Positions 18,855-30,641 of a stretch of DNA of 64,000 nt are shown here, in pieces. The notes beneath the pieces are model-generated. The model had not been told where the DNA came from, searched no databases, and worked only from the letters and a program-made list of their open reading frames with translations. Origin of the DNA: Roseovarius faecimaris. Its GTDB lineage: Bacteria; Pseudomonadota; Alphaproteobacteria; Rhodobacterales; Rhodobacteraceae. The stretch covers positions 2,114,501-2,178,500 of the forward strand of contig NZ_CP034348.1 in assembly GCF_009762325.1 (NCBI RefSeq). Reading direction: 5' to 3'. The translations under genes were made by a program, and so were the position numbers. Each line of letters begins with the position of its first letter. Within the stretch, counting starts at the first letter, position 1.

Positions 18855-18886
18855 GTCTTGCGCGGAGTCCTCAGCTCGCGCAAGAC
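18855..18886. other. inverted repeat in the mttB-like/pdhA divergent gap
   Basis: GTCTTGCGCG and CGCGCAAGAC, perfect 10-base arms around a 12-base loop. It lies 31 bases ahead of the minus-strand MttB-like start. It may form a hairpin in the 5' leader of that gene or be a protein site; there is no T-run. Confidence 0.45.
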
Positions 18887-18956
18887 CTTTCGATGCGGCG
18901 GCATCTGCCCCTGCGTCAGATTATCCCTCGTCAGCCGGGATCAGATCATGTATTAG

Positions 18957-18976
18957 ATAGTTTAACGCTAAACTAT
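18957..18976. promoter_or_regulatory. palindromic operator candidate upstream of pdhA
   Basis: ATAGTTTA and TAAACTAT, perfect 8-base arms around ACGC, lie in an AT-rich patch 27 bases ahead of the pdhA start in the 178-base gap shared with the divergent MttB-like gene. AT-rich palindromes of this size are typical of MarR-type sites, but no such regulator gene is adjacent. It may control the pdh operon, the MttB-like gene, or both. Confidence 0.55.
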
Positions 18977-19002
18977 ATCTGTTTCGCACGGGAGCACGCG
19001 CA

Positions 19003-19998
19003 ATGGCCGCCAGGAAAACCACCAAGAAACCAAACACTTCAGGCGAGGAACTCAAAAAGTTCTACCGCGAGATGCTGCTGATCCGGCGATTCGAGGAAAA
19101 AGCGGGCCAGCTCTATGGCATGGGGCTGATCGGCGGTTTCTGCCACCTTTACATCGGCCAGGAAGCGGTTGTTGTCGGGCTTGAGGCCGCCGCCAAAGAG
19201 GGTGACAAGCGCATCACAACCTATCGCGATCACGGCCATATGCTGGCCTGCGGGATGGACCCCAACGGCGTCATGGCCGAACTGACAGGCCGCGAAGGCG
19301 GCTATTCCAAGGGCAAGGGCGGCTCGATGCACATGTTCAGCCGCGACAAGGATTTCTATGGCGGGCATGGCATTGTCGGGGCCAACGTGCCCTTGGGCGC
19401 GGGTCTGGCCTTTGCCGACAAGTACAAGGGCAACGATAACGTCACCTTCACCTATTTCGGCGATGGCGCCGCCAACCAGGGCCAGGTCTATGAGACCTTC
19501 AACATGGCCGCCCTGTGGGACCTGCCGGTGATCTTCGTCATCGAGAACAACCAGTATGCCATGGGCACGAGCCAGCAACGCTCCACCTCGTCCCCTGACA
19601 TCTACCACCGGGGCGAGGCGTTTGGCATCCCCGGCGAAATGGTCGACGGCATGGATGTGCTGGCCGTCAAGGAGGCCGGTGAAAAGGCCGTGGCCCACTG
19701 CCGCGCGGGCAAAGGCCCCTACATTCTGGAAGTGAAAACCTACCGCTATCGTGGGCACTCCATGTCGGACCCGGCGAAATACCGGACCCGTGAAGAGGTG
19801 CAGAAAGTGCGCGACGAGAAAGACGCGATCGAGCATGTGCGCGACCTGCTGTTGCAGGGCAAACATGCGTCCGAGGATGACCTCAAGGCCATCGACAAAG
19901 AGATCAAGGGCATCGTCAACGCCTCGGCCGAGTTTGCCAAGGAAAGCCCGGAACCGGCTCTCGACGAGCTGTGGACCGACATCTACGTAGAAGCGTAA
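19003..19998 (+). CDS. pdhA: pyruvate dehydrogenase E1 component, alpha subunit
   Basis: A 331-residue thiamine-diphosphate enzyme subunit. It shows EELKKFYREMLLIRRFEEKAGQLYG, cited by key motif LIRRFEEKAGQ, the thiamine motif GDGAANQGQVYE (about residues 151-162) with NNQYAMGTS, and YRYRGHSMSDPAKYRTREEV near residue 250 (key motif RGHSMSDP). It decarboxylates pyruvate together with PdhB. It is the first gene of pdhABC; pdhB starts 29 bases on. The E3 gene (lpd) is not in the window. Confidence 0.96.
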   Translation: MAARKTTKKPNTSGEELKKFYREMLLIRRFEEKAGQLYGMGLIGGFCHLYIGQEAVVVGLEAAAKEGDKRITTYRDHGHMLACGMDPNGVMAELTGREGGYSKGKGGSMHMFSRDKDFYGGHGIVGANVPLGAGLAFADKYKGNDNVTFTYFGDGAANQGQVYETFNMAALWDLPVIFVIENNQYAMGTSQQRSTSSPDIYHRGEAFGIPGEMVDGMDVLAVKEAGEKAVAHCRAGKGPYILEVKTYRYRGHSMSDPAKYRTREEVQKVRDEKDAIEHVRDLLLQGKHASEDDLKAIDKEIKGIVNASAEFAKESPEPALDELWTDIYVEA

Positions 19999-20026
19999 GC
20001 GACAGAGAATTCAGGAGATTTAAGAA

Positions 20027-21412
20027 ATGGCAACCGAAATTCTGATGCCCGCCCTGTCGCCCACGATGGAAGAAGGCACCCTGGCCAAATGGCTGGTAAA
20101 GGAAGGCGATACCGTGTCGTCCGGCGACATCCTCGCCGAGATCGAAACCGACAAGGCCACGATGGAGTTTGAGGCCGTGGACGAAGGCACCATCGGCAAG
20201 ATCCTCGTGGCCGAAGGCACCGAGGCCGTGAAGGTCAACACCCCCATCGCCGTGCTGCTGGAAGAGGGCGAAAGCGCCGACGACATCGCCAGTGCCAGCG
20301 CCGCACCGGCCGAGGCCGCCCCGCAAGAGGCGGAGGACGACGCCCCGGTCGCTCATGCCAGCACCCCCGCCGCGGCCAAGCCCGAAGCGCCCGTTCCGGA
20401 TACCAGCCCCGACTGGCCCGAAGGCACCGAGATGAAGAAGATGACCGTGCGCGAGGCGCTCAATTCGGCCATGGCCGAAGAGATGCGCAATGACGACACC
20501 GTTTTTGTCATGGGTGAGGAAGTGGCCGAATACCAGGGCGCCTACAAGATCACCCAAGGTTTGCTTGACGAGTTTGGCGCCAAGCGCGTCATCGACACGC
20601 CGATCACCGAACATGGCTTTGCCGGGATCGGTGTGGGCGCCGCCTGGGGTGGCCTGCGGCCCATTGTCGAATTCATGACCTGGAACTTCGCCATGCAGGC
20701 CATCGACCAGATCATCAACTCTGCAGGCAAGACCAACTATATGTCCGGCGGGCAGCTTGGCTGTTCCATCGTGTTCCGCGGGGCCAATGGCGCGGCGGCC
20801 CGTGTGGGCGCGCAGCACTCTCAGGATTACGCCGCCTGGTATGCCCAGGTGCCCGGGCTCAAGGTGGTCCAGCCCTATTCGGCCGCTGATGCCAAGGGCC
20901 TGCTGAAAACCGCCATTCGCGACCCGAACCCGGTGGTCTTCCTCGAAAACGAAATCCTCTACGGCAAGAGCTTCGACGTGCCGGTGATCGACGATTTCAC
21001 CATTCCGTTCGGCAAGGCCCGCATCGCGCGCCAGGGCGAGGATGTGACCATCGTCAGCTTCGGCATCGGCATGACCTATGCCATGGAAGCCGCCGAGAAG
21101 CTGGCCGAGGATGGCGTCAGCGCCGAAGTCATCGACCTGCGCACCCTGCGCCCGCTCGATTATGACACGGTGATCGCCTCCGTGATGAAGACCAACCGCT
21201 GTGTAACGGTCGAGGAAGGCTGGCCCGTGGCCTCCATCGGCAACCATATCAGCGCCACGCTGATGGAGCGCGCCTTCGACTATCTCGATGCGCCGGTGAT
21301 CAACTGCACCGGCAAGGACGTGCCCATGCCCTATGCGGCCAACCTTGAAAAACTGGCCCTGACTTCGACCGCCGAGGTGCTCGAGGCTGTCAAACAAGTG
21401 ACCTACCGGTAA
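20027..21412 (+). CDS. pdhB: pyruvate dehydrogenase E1 component, beta subunit, with N-terminal lipoyl domain
   Basis: A 461-residue protein. Residues 1-80 are a lipoyl domain ([20 protein letters not shown], lipoylated lysine in ETDKATMEF). A 55-residue Ala/Pro/Glu-rich linker follows, then the E1 beta domain from about residue 140 ([48 protein letters not shown]). A lipoyl domain fused to E1 beta is a known alphaproteobacterial arrangement. The lipoyl-coding DNA is almost identical to that of pdhC. AGGAG lies 8 bases ahead of the ATG. Confidence 0.96.
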   Translation: MATEILMPALSPTMEEGTLAKWLVKEGDTVSSGDILAEIETDKATMEFEAVDEGTIGKILVAEGTEAVKVNTPIAVLLEEGESADDIASASAAPAEAAPQEAEDDAPVAHASTPAAAKPEAPVPDTSPDWPEGTEMKKMTVREALNSAMAEEMRNDDTVFVMGEEVAEYQGAYKITQGLLDEFGAKRVIDTPITEHGFAGIGVGAAWGGLRPIVEFMTWNFAMQAIDQIINSAGKTNYMSGGQLGCSIVFRGANGAAARVGAQHSQDYAAWYAQVPGLKVVQPYSAADAKGLLKTAIRDPNPVVFLENEILYGKSFDVPVIDDFTIPFGKARIARQGEDVTIVSFGIGMTYAMEAAEKLAEDGVSAEVIDLRTLRPLDYDTVIASVMKTNRCVTVEEGWPVASIGNHISATLMERAFDYLDAPVINCTGKDVPMPYAANLEKLALTSTAEVLEAVKQVTYR

Positions 21413-21425
21413 GGAGACGAGAGCG

Positions 21426-22739
21426 ATGCCAACTGAAATTCTCATGCCCGCCCTCTCGCCCACGATGGAAGAAGGCACACTGGCCAAATGGCTGGTCAAG
21501 GAAGGCGATACCGTCTCCTCGGGGGACCTTCTCGCCGAGATCGAAACCGACAAGGCCACGATGGAGTTTGAGGCCGTGGACGAAGGCACGATCGGCAAGA
21601 TCCTCGTGCCCGAGGGCACCGAGGCCGTGAAGGTCAACACCCCCATCGCGGTGCTGCTGGAGGACGGTGAGAGTGCCGATGACATTGGCGAGGCAAGTTC
21701 TGCCCCCGCCGCGGCCGTCCCTGCCGAGGCCGCCACGCAAGAGGCGGAAGAGGCTCCCGCGCCAGAGGCCAGCCCTGCCCCCGCGGCGCCGAAGAAGGAC
21801 GGCGAGCGCATCTTTGCCTCGCCGCTGGCCCGCCGCATCGCCGCGCAGAAGGGGCTCGATCTTGCCTCCATCACCGGCTCCGGCCCGCATGGCCGCATCG
21901 TGAAGGCCGATGTGGAAAGCGCTCAGCCCGGTGCTGCCGCAGCCCCTGCCGCGCCCGCCGCGACAAGCAGCGGTGCAGCACCGGCACCCGCCGCCGCCGC
22001 ACCGGCCGGACCGGATGCCGCGCAGGTGCTCAAGATGTTCGAAGGGCGTGAGTATGAAGAGGTCAAGCTCAACGGCATGCGCAAAACCGTTGCCGCCCGC
22101 CTCACCGAGGCCAAGCAGACCATCCCGCATTTCTACCTGCGCCGGGATATCCAGCTGGATGCGCTCCTGAAGTTCCGCTCCCAGCTCAACAAGCAGCTTG
22201 AAGGGCGCGGCGTGAAGCTCAGCGTCAATGATTTCATCATCAAGGCCTGCGCCCTGGCACTGCAATCGGCACCTGACGCCAATGCCGTCTGGGCCGGTGA
22301 CCGGATCATCAAGCTGAAACTGTCCGATGTCGGCGTCGCTGTGGCGGTCGATGGCGGCCTCTTTGTGCCGGTCCTGAAGGATGCCGAGATGAAGTCGCTT
22401 TCCGCGCTCTCCTCGGAGATGAAAGACCTCGCAGGGCGCGCCCGCGATGGCAAGCTGGCCCCGCATGAATATGTCGGCGGCAGCTTTGCCATTTCCAACC
22501 TCGGCATGTTCGGCATCGACAATTTCGACGCCGTGATCAACCCGCCGCATGGGGCGATCCTCGCCGTGGGCGCGGGCGTGAAAAAGCCGGTGGTCGGCGA
22601 GGATGGCGAACTGGCCGTGGCGACGGTCATGTCGGTCACTCTGTCGGTCGATCACCGTGTCATCGACGGCGCGCTCGGCGCTCAGCTTCTTGCGGCGATC
22701 AAGGACAACCTTGAGAACCCGATGGTGATGCTGGCCTGA
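21426..22739 (+). CDS. pdhC: pyruvate dehydrogenase E2 component, dihydrolipoamide acetyltransferase
   Basis: A 437-residue E2 core subunit. It consists of a lipoyl domain (residues 1-80, lysine in ETDKATMEF), an Ala/Pro linker, a peripheral subunit-binding domain ([20 protein letters not shown], then [12 protein letters not shown], about residues 135-170), a second linker and the catalytic domain. The catalytic His is in [11 protein letters not shown] near the C-terminus. It transfers the acetyl group from lipoamide to CoA. It starts 13 bases after pdhB with GGAGACGAGAG upstream and is followed by a terminator. Confidence 0.96.
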   Translation: MPTEILMPALSPTMEEGTLAKWLVKEGDTVSSGDLLAEIETDKATMEFEAVDEGTIGKILVPEGTEAVKVNTPIAVLLEDGESADDIGEASSAPAAAVPAEAATQEAEEAPAPEASPAPAAPKKDGERIFASPLARRIAAQKGLDLASITGSGPHGRIVKADVESAQPGAAAAPAAPAATSSGAAPAPAAAAPAGPDAAQVLKMFEGREYEEVKLNGMRKTVAARLTEAKQTIPHFYLRRDIQLDALLKFRSQLNKQLEGRGVKLSVNDFIIKACALALQSAPDANAVWAGDRIIKLKLSDVGVAVAVDGGLFVPVLKDAEMKSLSALSSEMKDLAGRARDGKLAPHEYVGGSFAISNLGMFGIDNFDAVINPPHGAILAVGAGVKKPVVGEDGELAVATVMSVTLSVDHRVIDGALGAQLLAAIKDNLENPMVMLA

Positions 22740-22756
22740 TCCGCGATGCAGACATG

Positions 22757-22788
22757 AAAAAAGGCCGCGGGACATCCTGCGGCCTTTC
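22757..22788. terminator. terminator between pdhC and cysE
   Basis: AAAAAAGGCCGC pairs with GCGGCCTTT around GGGACATCCT. The run of A before the stem and T after it allow termination on both strands, serving convergent pdhC and cysE. Confidence 0.85.
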
Positions 22789-22807
22789 CTGTTCGGATGG
22801 TGGGGAT

Positions 22808-23623
22808 TTAGCTCCCCGGGCAGCTCTGCAACAGCTGGTCCATGGTCATCGACGGCTGCTCACAGCCCGCCTCGCCCACGACCTTGGCCGGAATTCCCGC
22901 CACCGTCTTGCAGGGCGGCACTTCGGCCAGCACGACCGAGCCTGCCGCGATCCGGCTGCAATGGCCCACCTTGATATTGCCCAGCACCTTGGCCCCGGCC
23001 CCGATCAGAACACCATCGCCGATCTTGGGGTGGCGGTCCTCTTCTTCCTTGCCGGTCCCGCCCAGGGTGACCGAATGCAGCATCGACACATTATCGCCCA
23101 CCACGGCGGTCTCACCGATGACGATAGAATGGGCGTGGTCGATCATGATCCCCTTGCCGATCACGGCGCCGGGGTGAATATCCACGCCGAAGGCTTCCGA
23201 AGCGCGCATCTGGAAAAACCGCGCAAGATCACGGCGGCCATGAGTCCAAAGCCAATGCGCCACGCGGTAAGCCTGCACCGCCTGGAACCCCTTGAAGAAC
23301 AGAAGCGGCTGCACAAACCGGTCACAGGCCGGATCACGGTCACGCACCGCCACCAGGTCCGCCCGCGCGGCCATGGCCAGTTCGGGCTCATCGGCATAGG
23401 CGTTGTCGCAAATCTCGCGCAGGATCTGCTCGGGCATCTCGTTCGACGCCAGCTTGAGCGAAATGCGGTAAGCAAGTGCCGCCTCAAAGCTCTTGTGGTG
23501 CAAAACGGAGGAATGCACCAAGCCGCCCATCAGCGGCTCGGCCTCCAGCGCCTCATGCGCTTCTTCGCGAATCCGCAGCCAGACCGGATCGACTGCCGCG
23601 AGTTTTTTTCGGGTTTCCGCCAT
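22808..23623 (-). CDS. cysE: serine O-acetyltransferase
   Basis: A 271-residue enzyme that acetylates serine with acetyl-CoA in cysteine biosynthesis. It has the helical N-terminal domain (DPVWLRIREEAHEAL, HKSFEAALAYRISLKL) and, from about residue 140, a left-handed beta helix made of hexapeptide repeats: FGVDIHPGAVIGKGIMIDHAH (key part VDIHPGAVIG), VVGDNVSMLHSVTLGGTG, GDGVLIGAGAKVLGNI. AAGGAG precedes the ATG at 23623. The open frame extends about 1 kb further upstream, but only as antisense to the DksA-like gene and the GTA scar. Confidence 0.96.
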   Translation of the reverse strand: MAETRKKLAAVDPVWLRIREEAHEALEAEPLMGGLVHSSVLHHKSFEAALAYRISLKLASNEMPEQILREICDNAYADEPELAMAARADLVAVRDRDPACDRFVQPLLFFKGFQAVQAYRVAHWLWTHGRRDLARFFQMRASEAFGVDIHPGAVIGKGIMIDHAHSIVIGETAVVGDNVSMLHSVTLGGTGKEEEDRHPKIGDGVLIGAGAKVLGNIKVGHCSRIAAGSVVLAEVPPCKTVAGIPAKVVGEAGCEQPSMTMDQLLQSCPGS

Positions 23624-23707
23624 GATGACACTCCTTCTTCGAAGCTTGACTATACCAGATAGGAACGATTGGTAAAATGCAAAGCGGTGAGCGAAGGGAT
23701 CACGAAT

Positions 23708-24046
23708 GTGAATGAAAGCGAACTGGCCCGCTTCCGGGCGCTGATCACAACACGGCTGGCGGCGCTGGACGCCGAGGACAGCCTTGGCGAAGCCGGGCAA
23801 GCCACGGTCGAGCTTGATCAACAGGCCGTCGGGCGGCTCAGCCGCATGGACGCGCTGCAAAATCAGGCCATGGCCCAGGCCAATGCCGCGCGCCGGAAGG
23901 TCGAACGCACCCGCCTTCATGCGGCCCTGGCACGCATGGAGGAAGGCGAGTTCGGCTATTGTGACGATTGCGGCGACGAGATCGCGAAAGGCCGGCTTGA
24001 GCTCGACCCCGCCGCGCAGCTCTGTATCGACTGCGCGACGGGCTAA
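23708..24046 (+). CDS. TraR/DksA family C4 zinc-finger protein
   Basis: A 112-residue protein from the GTG at 23708, preceded by GAAGGGAT; an upstream GTG at 23687 lacks a ribosome site. It has a helical N-terminal hairpin and a C-terminal zinc finger CDDCGDE...CIDC with four cysteines. In DksA the coiled-coil tip enters the RNA polymerase secondary channel; short relatives like this one often lack the acidic tip residues, so binding to polymerase is not assured. The gene diverges from cysE and converges on the GTA remnant. Confidence 0.85.
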   Translation: MNESELARFRALITTRLAALDAEDSLGEAGQATVELDQQAVGRLSRMDALQNQAMAQANAARRKVERTRLHAALARMEEGEFGYCDDCGDEIAKGRLELDPAAQLCIDCATG

Positions 24047-24072
24047 ACAGACGCCTTGCGCACCCGCCGGGA

Positions 24073-26532
24073 TCAGGCCGCCAGAGTGATGCGCACCGCC
24101 GGGCCTGCCCCATAGCTTGCCGAGATCTGCGCCACCTCGATCTCGTAAAAGCCCGCCTGCCCGTCCGCGGCGCGCATGGCTGCGGTATAGGTCCAAGCCG
24201 GGGTGCTCACCATCTCCTCGCGCAGAAGGTTGCCGGTCTGCACCACCCGCACCAGATAAAGCTCGCTTTCTTCGCCCAGCGGCACCTCCGGCGTCTCCCA
24301 CCGGTCGCCGCCCACGCGGGTGCGCCTGATCCAGCGCAGCGCGACATCGCCCGCCCCGCTCTGCTCTGCCATCAGATGCACGGGCGCATAAGGGCGCAGG
24401 CCAATGCCTTCGAAAGTCAGCGTCACATGCTGGAACGACGGGTCGGTGTAAAACCGGTCCCCCGGCCCCACCCGGTAATGCCGCTCCAGACCAAGCTGGT
24501 TTTCGGTCAGCACGATCTGTTCTGCCGTCTGATCGAACCGGACAAAGAGCGAGCCCGCCGGCCATTCGGAAGGCATCAGCGCATCCGTGCCCAATTGTCC
24601 GCGCAGCCGCATCGAAAGCGCATAGGTCTCGGTGCCGACAAGCTCCGCGTCGCGAAACTGAAACAACTCCCAATTGCCCGGGCTTCCATCCCCGATGGCA
24701 CAGAGATTGGCCCCGTTGAGCAGTGCCAGATCGTCGACACTGTTCAGCTGTCCGCCGATCATTCGCACCTGCAAAGCCGCGCCGCGATCATAACAGCCGC
24801 TGGCCGCATAACGCAGCGGAGTTTCGGTCACCCCAATCGGCGTAGGCGTGTAAAGCAACGTGTTCAAAGCATAAAAATCGTCGCTGTCAGAAGAGTACAA
24901 CGCCGCGTAACCGGGCCAGGGGTTTGCCGTGACCGCCAGATAGGGCGCATGCGGGACCGTATTGCCGGGGATCAGCGGCAAGTCCATGAACATCGCCGTC
25001 ACGGGCTTCGGCGGCACAAAGCTGCTGGTTGTGCCCGGATCGTCCGGGAAGGTGATCGGCACATAGCTTTCCGGCTCGATCCGCACCGCATCCACCCGCT
25101 GCGCGAGGCCAAGCTGCTCGATCCGGTCGATCCGGTAAAGCCCCGCGCCACCTTCTTCGGGCAATGCAATCACGTCACCGGCCCCCCGGTCCATCTGCGA
25201 GGGCGGCAGGGTCAGCCGCACCGTATCGCGTGCCAGCCGCGATTCCGACAGCCATCGCTCCACCGTCTGCCGGCCTTCCGCACGGGTCATCGAGATCGGC
25301 ACTTCCGAGATCGACACCGTATGCGTCTCATCCTCGGGCAGGATCGCCTCTTCGGCGATCACCTCGTAATCCCCGTTCGATTCGACAAAACGCAGCCGCA
25401 CCCGGCCCGCCAGTTCCACAGCGCTGCCCCGGCTCTCCTCGATGACCGGCGCCTCGGCGCTCTCCCGCACGACGCGCGCCGGATCGACGTCGTAATCCTT
25501 GCGCCCGTCGCGCATCCGGAAGGTCAGCACCCCACCCCGGTCAATCGCATCGAACCCGTAGCGCAGCACAAGCGCCTGCAACGCCGTGCGCGCGTCCGAG
25601 ACATCCTCGACGATATACCCTCGCAGGTGCCCGTAAAGACCGCTCACATCATAGTCTTTCAGCCCCGCGCGCTCGCAGAGCTCAGCCACCACACCGGCCA
25701 GCGTCCGCGCCGAGGCGCGGCCTGTCAGCCAGTGCCCGCGCGCATAATTGCCGCCATCGCCCCAAAGCGCGCGGTTGTTGGGAAAGAACGGATAGGGACG
25801 CGCATCCCAGGCCCAGACATAAGAGTGATCCCAGTCCAGCATTGGAGCTTCGTATTCCACCGATACCGGGTTGTTTGCCGGGTCGCTCCAATAGGCTGCC
25901 ATCGCGCGCAGATATTGCATCTGGATCAGCTCATCCTGGCGCCCGTTCGAGTGGTAGGGCAGCCGCGATTCCGAGCTTTTCGGATCAAGAAACTTGTTCG
26001 GCTGGTTGGTGCCCTTGTCGATCGCAGCACAACCATATTCATCCACCCAGGCCCCGTCGAACTGCGGCCCGCGCAGGCTTTCGGGATCATGCGCCGAAAA
26101 GGCCTGCGCCGTGGCACCATTGGGCCAGATCAGCCGCTTGCGCGTGGCTTGCCATTCGGGGCGCCGGTCGGGGGGCGAACAGGCCAGAATGCCGCTTTCG
26201 CCAAACACCATGACCTCGCGCACCTGATCAATCGTCTCTCCCACCAGCGCGATGCGCTGACAGCGCCCGGGGTCAAGCGGCCTCGGCCCTTCCACCTGCG
26301 CACGCACCCACTCCGAGCCCGCGCGCGTCTTGCCCGCCCCGCGCCCGCCCATGGCGACCCAGGTGCGCCATGGGCCTTCAGGCGGAAGCTGATGCTCCAT
26401 CGCCCAGAATTCGAACAGGAAGGGCAGCGCGATCAGCTCGCCCTCATCCAGCGAATCGAGAAACTCAGCCTGCGTTTCGGGCCCTTCTGAGGCGATCCAG
26501 GCGGCACCCGATCGAATGTTTTGCTGCGTCAA
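24073..26532 (-). pseudogene. GTA remnant: terminase large subunit N-terminus joined in frame to tail protein gp15 C-terminal half
   Basis: One open frame of about 819 residues joins two proteins that lie at opposite ends of the Rhodobacter-type gene transfer agent cluster. The first 165 residues match the TerL ATPase: FLFEFWAMEHQLPPEGPWRTWV, then Walker A GGRGAGKT (about 26326-26349) and Walker B FDGAWVDE (about 26038-26061). Directly after it the frame reads YGCAAIDKGTNQPNKFLDPK, from the TIM-barrel domain of gp15 (host-specificity/baseplate protein), and continues through the gp15 C-terminal region. The TerL nuclease domain and all portal, capsid and tail genes are gone. No good start codon is visible (TTG at 26532 has no ribosome site), so I call it a pseudogene despite its intact frame. 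Confidence 0.85.
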
Positions 26533-26794
26533 AATCGATGGCGTAGTCGTGGACGATGCCTTTTTGTTGCTTGTTGCGTTTTTCAAGGGTGGCCTCCGCT
26601 TCAATGGCGATTTTGAGCCATTGCCTGATCTCGGCTGTGGCTTTGGTTGCGTTTGTGATTTCGTGGAATTCACCGGTCCGTATGCGCTCATAGAGCGCTT
26701 CCAGATCCTCCCGCATATCCGCCAACTGGCGTTCCAGCGAGGTGATCGAGGTGCTCAGCCCTGTTGGCTCCTCATTTGGGGTAATCAATGTCAT
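26465..26794 (-). CDS. GTA gp1-like (small terminase-like) protein, remnant
   Basis: A 109-residue basic, mostly helical protein with a coiled coil (residues 12-70, LERQLADMREDLEALYERIR) and the ending DFDAAKHSIGCRLDRLRRAR. This resembles the first ORF of Rhodobacter-type GTA clusters, identified as the small terminase TerS. It immediately precedes the terminase part of the fused remnant and overlaps it by about 65 bases, as expected for gp1-gp2. The start is uncertain: ATG at 26794 has only a distant AAGG, and ATG at 26845 lies right after the leader hairpin. With the rest of the cluster lost it probably has no packaging role. Confidence 0.6.
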   Translation of the reverse strand: MTLITPNEEPTGLSTSITSLERQLADMREDLEALYERIRTGEFHEITNATKATAEIRQWLKIAIEAEATLEKRNKQQKGIVHDYAIDFDAAKHSIGCRLDRLRRARNAG

Positions 26795-26846
26795 GCGCGC
26801 GTATCTGCCTTGTCCGTTTAGGGTCAGGCCCTTTCGGGCGGGCATG

Positions 26847-26880
26847 AAAAAGCGACCGGCGGGATACCTCCCGCGGCCGC
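26847..26880 (-). terminator. leader hairpin with T-run upstream of the GTA remnant
   Basis: On the minus strand GCGGCCGCGGGA folds onto TCCCGCCGGTCGC (one bulge, one G-T pair) around GGTA and is followed by TTTTT. It is a good rho-independent terminator by shape. It sits between the promoter at 26909-26937 and the gp1-like gene, so it would act as an attenuator or silencer of the remnant. It could also end transcripts from the DUF1223 gene. Confidence 0.7.
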
Positions 26881-26891
26881 TCCTCCATACC

Positions 26892-26981
26892 GTCCATATG
26901 GACAGACAGACTTAAGGCAAAGTGCCTATTTTGTCAATAATTACAAATATTTATGCGACCTCAGCATTAACGGCCGATTAA
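26892..26981 (-). promoter_or_regulatory. CtrA-box promoter region of the GTA remnant
   Basis: TTAA-N7-TTAA (26967-26981, spacer CGGCCGA) is a perfect CtrA consensus. On the minus strand 30 bases downstream is TTGACA (26932-26937), then 17 bases, then TAAGTC (26909-26914), a plausible sigma-70-type promoter. A 12-base palindrome GTCCATATGGAC (26892-26903) covers the expected start site. CtrA is known to be required for GTA expression in Rhodobacter, so this looks like the surviving GTA promoter. The regulator of the palindrome is unknown. Confidence 0.6.
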
Positions 26982-27005
26982 CTTTTCGGCCCCGACCCCT
27001 TGCGC

Positions 27006-27707
27006 TTATTCGATATAGGCCGCTGCCAGAACCGGGCCATGATCGGCCCCCTGCACCAGGATCACACCCGGACCCGAGCCGGAAATCTGCGCGGAAAACT
27101 CCAGCGCGCCCTTACCGTCCCAGTCCCGCAACTCCCTGATCTCGGTCACGATATTGGCATAGCTCAGGCTTCGCCCCGCATTCTCGCCGCGCTTGATATC
27201 CACCGTCTGACGCGGCATGAACCGGATCAGCTGAACCACGGCAGGCCCCTTAACCGGCGTCAGGGTTTCCCCGCGCACCATCACCTGATTGCCCTCGCGC
27301 GTCGCGCTCAGCGCCATCACCGCCCCCGCCCGCGCATGGCGCTGGATCAGCTCTTCCACATCCTTGGGCCGGTTGCCGACCACATGATCCTGCCCGTTGA
27401 TGATCATCTGCGGCGTATAGACCATCCGCCGGTTGCCGGTGCGCGCATAGCCGCGCTGCCGCGCCGTCATCTTGGGGCTGGCGAAGCTGTCTTTCCAGCC
27501 GATGTAATCCCAGTAATCCACATGCATCGCCAGGGCGATCACCCCGTCGCGTTTGGCCAGCTTGTGCAGATAGGCATCCGCCGGCGGGCAGGACGAACAG
27601 CCCTGCGAGGTGAACAGCTCCACGACAACCGGGTGCTCCTGCGCCCCTGCCCCAACCGGCAGAAGCAGCATTAACGCCATCGCCATGAATTTCTTCAACT
27701 GTCGCAT
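27006..27707 (-). CDS. DUF1223 domain-containing exported thioredoxin-like protein
   Basis: A 233-residue protein with a signal peptide (MRQLKKFMAMALMLLLPVGAGAQ). The mature start VVVELFTSQGCSSCPPADAYL, with a CSSC redox-type motif, and later VDYWDYIGWKDSF (key motif DYWD) and YTPQMIING define DUF1223, a periplasmic family with a thioredoxin-like fold and no assigned role. It is transcribed away from acnA. AGGACC lies upstream of the ATG. Confidence 0.88.
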   Translation of the reverse strand: MRQLKKFMAMALMLLLPVGAGAQEHPVVVELFTSQGCSSCPPADAYLHKLAKRDGVIALAMHVDYWDYIGWKDSFASPKMTARQRGYARTGNRRMVYTPQMIINGQDHVVGNRPKDVEELIQRHARAGAVMALSATREGNQVMVRGETLTPVKGPAVVQLIRFMPRQTVDIKRGENAGRSLSYANIVTEIRELRDWDGKGALEFSAQISGSGPGVILVQGADHGPVLAAAYIE

Positions 27708-27770
27708 ACCGATCCGGTCCTGCTGATTCTGTTTCTTGATGCCTTCAACTTAGGCAGCCAGCGGTCACAG

Positions 27771-27800
27771 CACCAATCAAGGTTTCGCGAGAGATTGGTG
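27771..27800. other. inverted repeat in the DUF1223/acnA divergent gap
   Basis: CACCAATC and GATTGGTG, perfect 8-base arms around a 14-base loop. The inner AATCAAGGTT (27775-27784) also recurs as a near inverted copy, AACCTTTGATT (27810-27820). The cluster lies 110-160 bases ahead of acnA and could be an operator region for a regulator of acnA or of the DUF1223 gene. Confidence 0.4.
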
Positions 27801-27931
27801 AAGAACTGTAACCTTTGATTTTTTTGTGTGCCATGGTATACAATAGTGTCGCACCCCCCTTGATTGGCAGGGTCAAATCGGTCAGAACCGCGGCAGGTTC
27901 AGCCACTCTATTTGCTCGAAGGAATGCAGCT

Positions 27932-30619
<2,688 letters not shown>

Positions 30620-30641
30620 CCCGCGTTTCATATGACCTGAG

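Noticed and set aside
16830..18956. 708-codon plus-strand open frame across the MttB-like gene
   Set aside because: It is antisense to the MttB-like and FAD/GcvT genes; low-complexity composition and no ribosome site.
24073..26532. The fused frame as a genuine bifunctional protein
   Set aside because: The terminase nuclease domain and the first half of the gp15 TIM barrel are missing and no usable start codon is seen, so a deletion scar is simpler.
24073..26794. An active prophage or complete GTA
   Set aside because: No portal, capsid, protease, tail, integrase or lysis gene is present; only the two ends of the GTA cluster remain.
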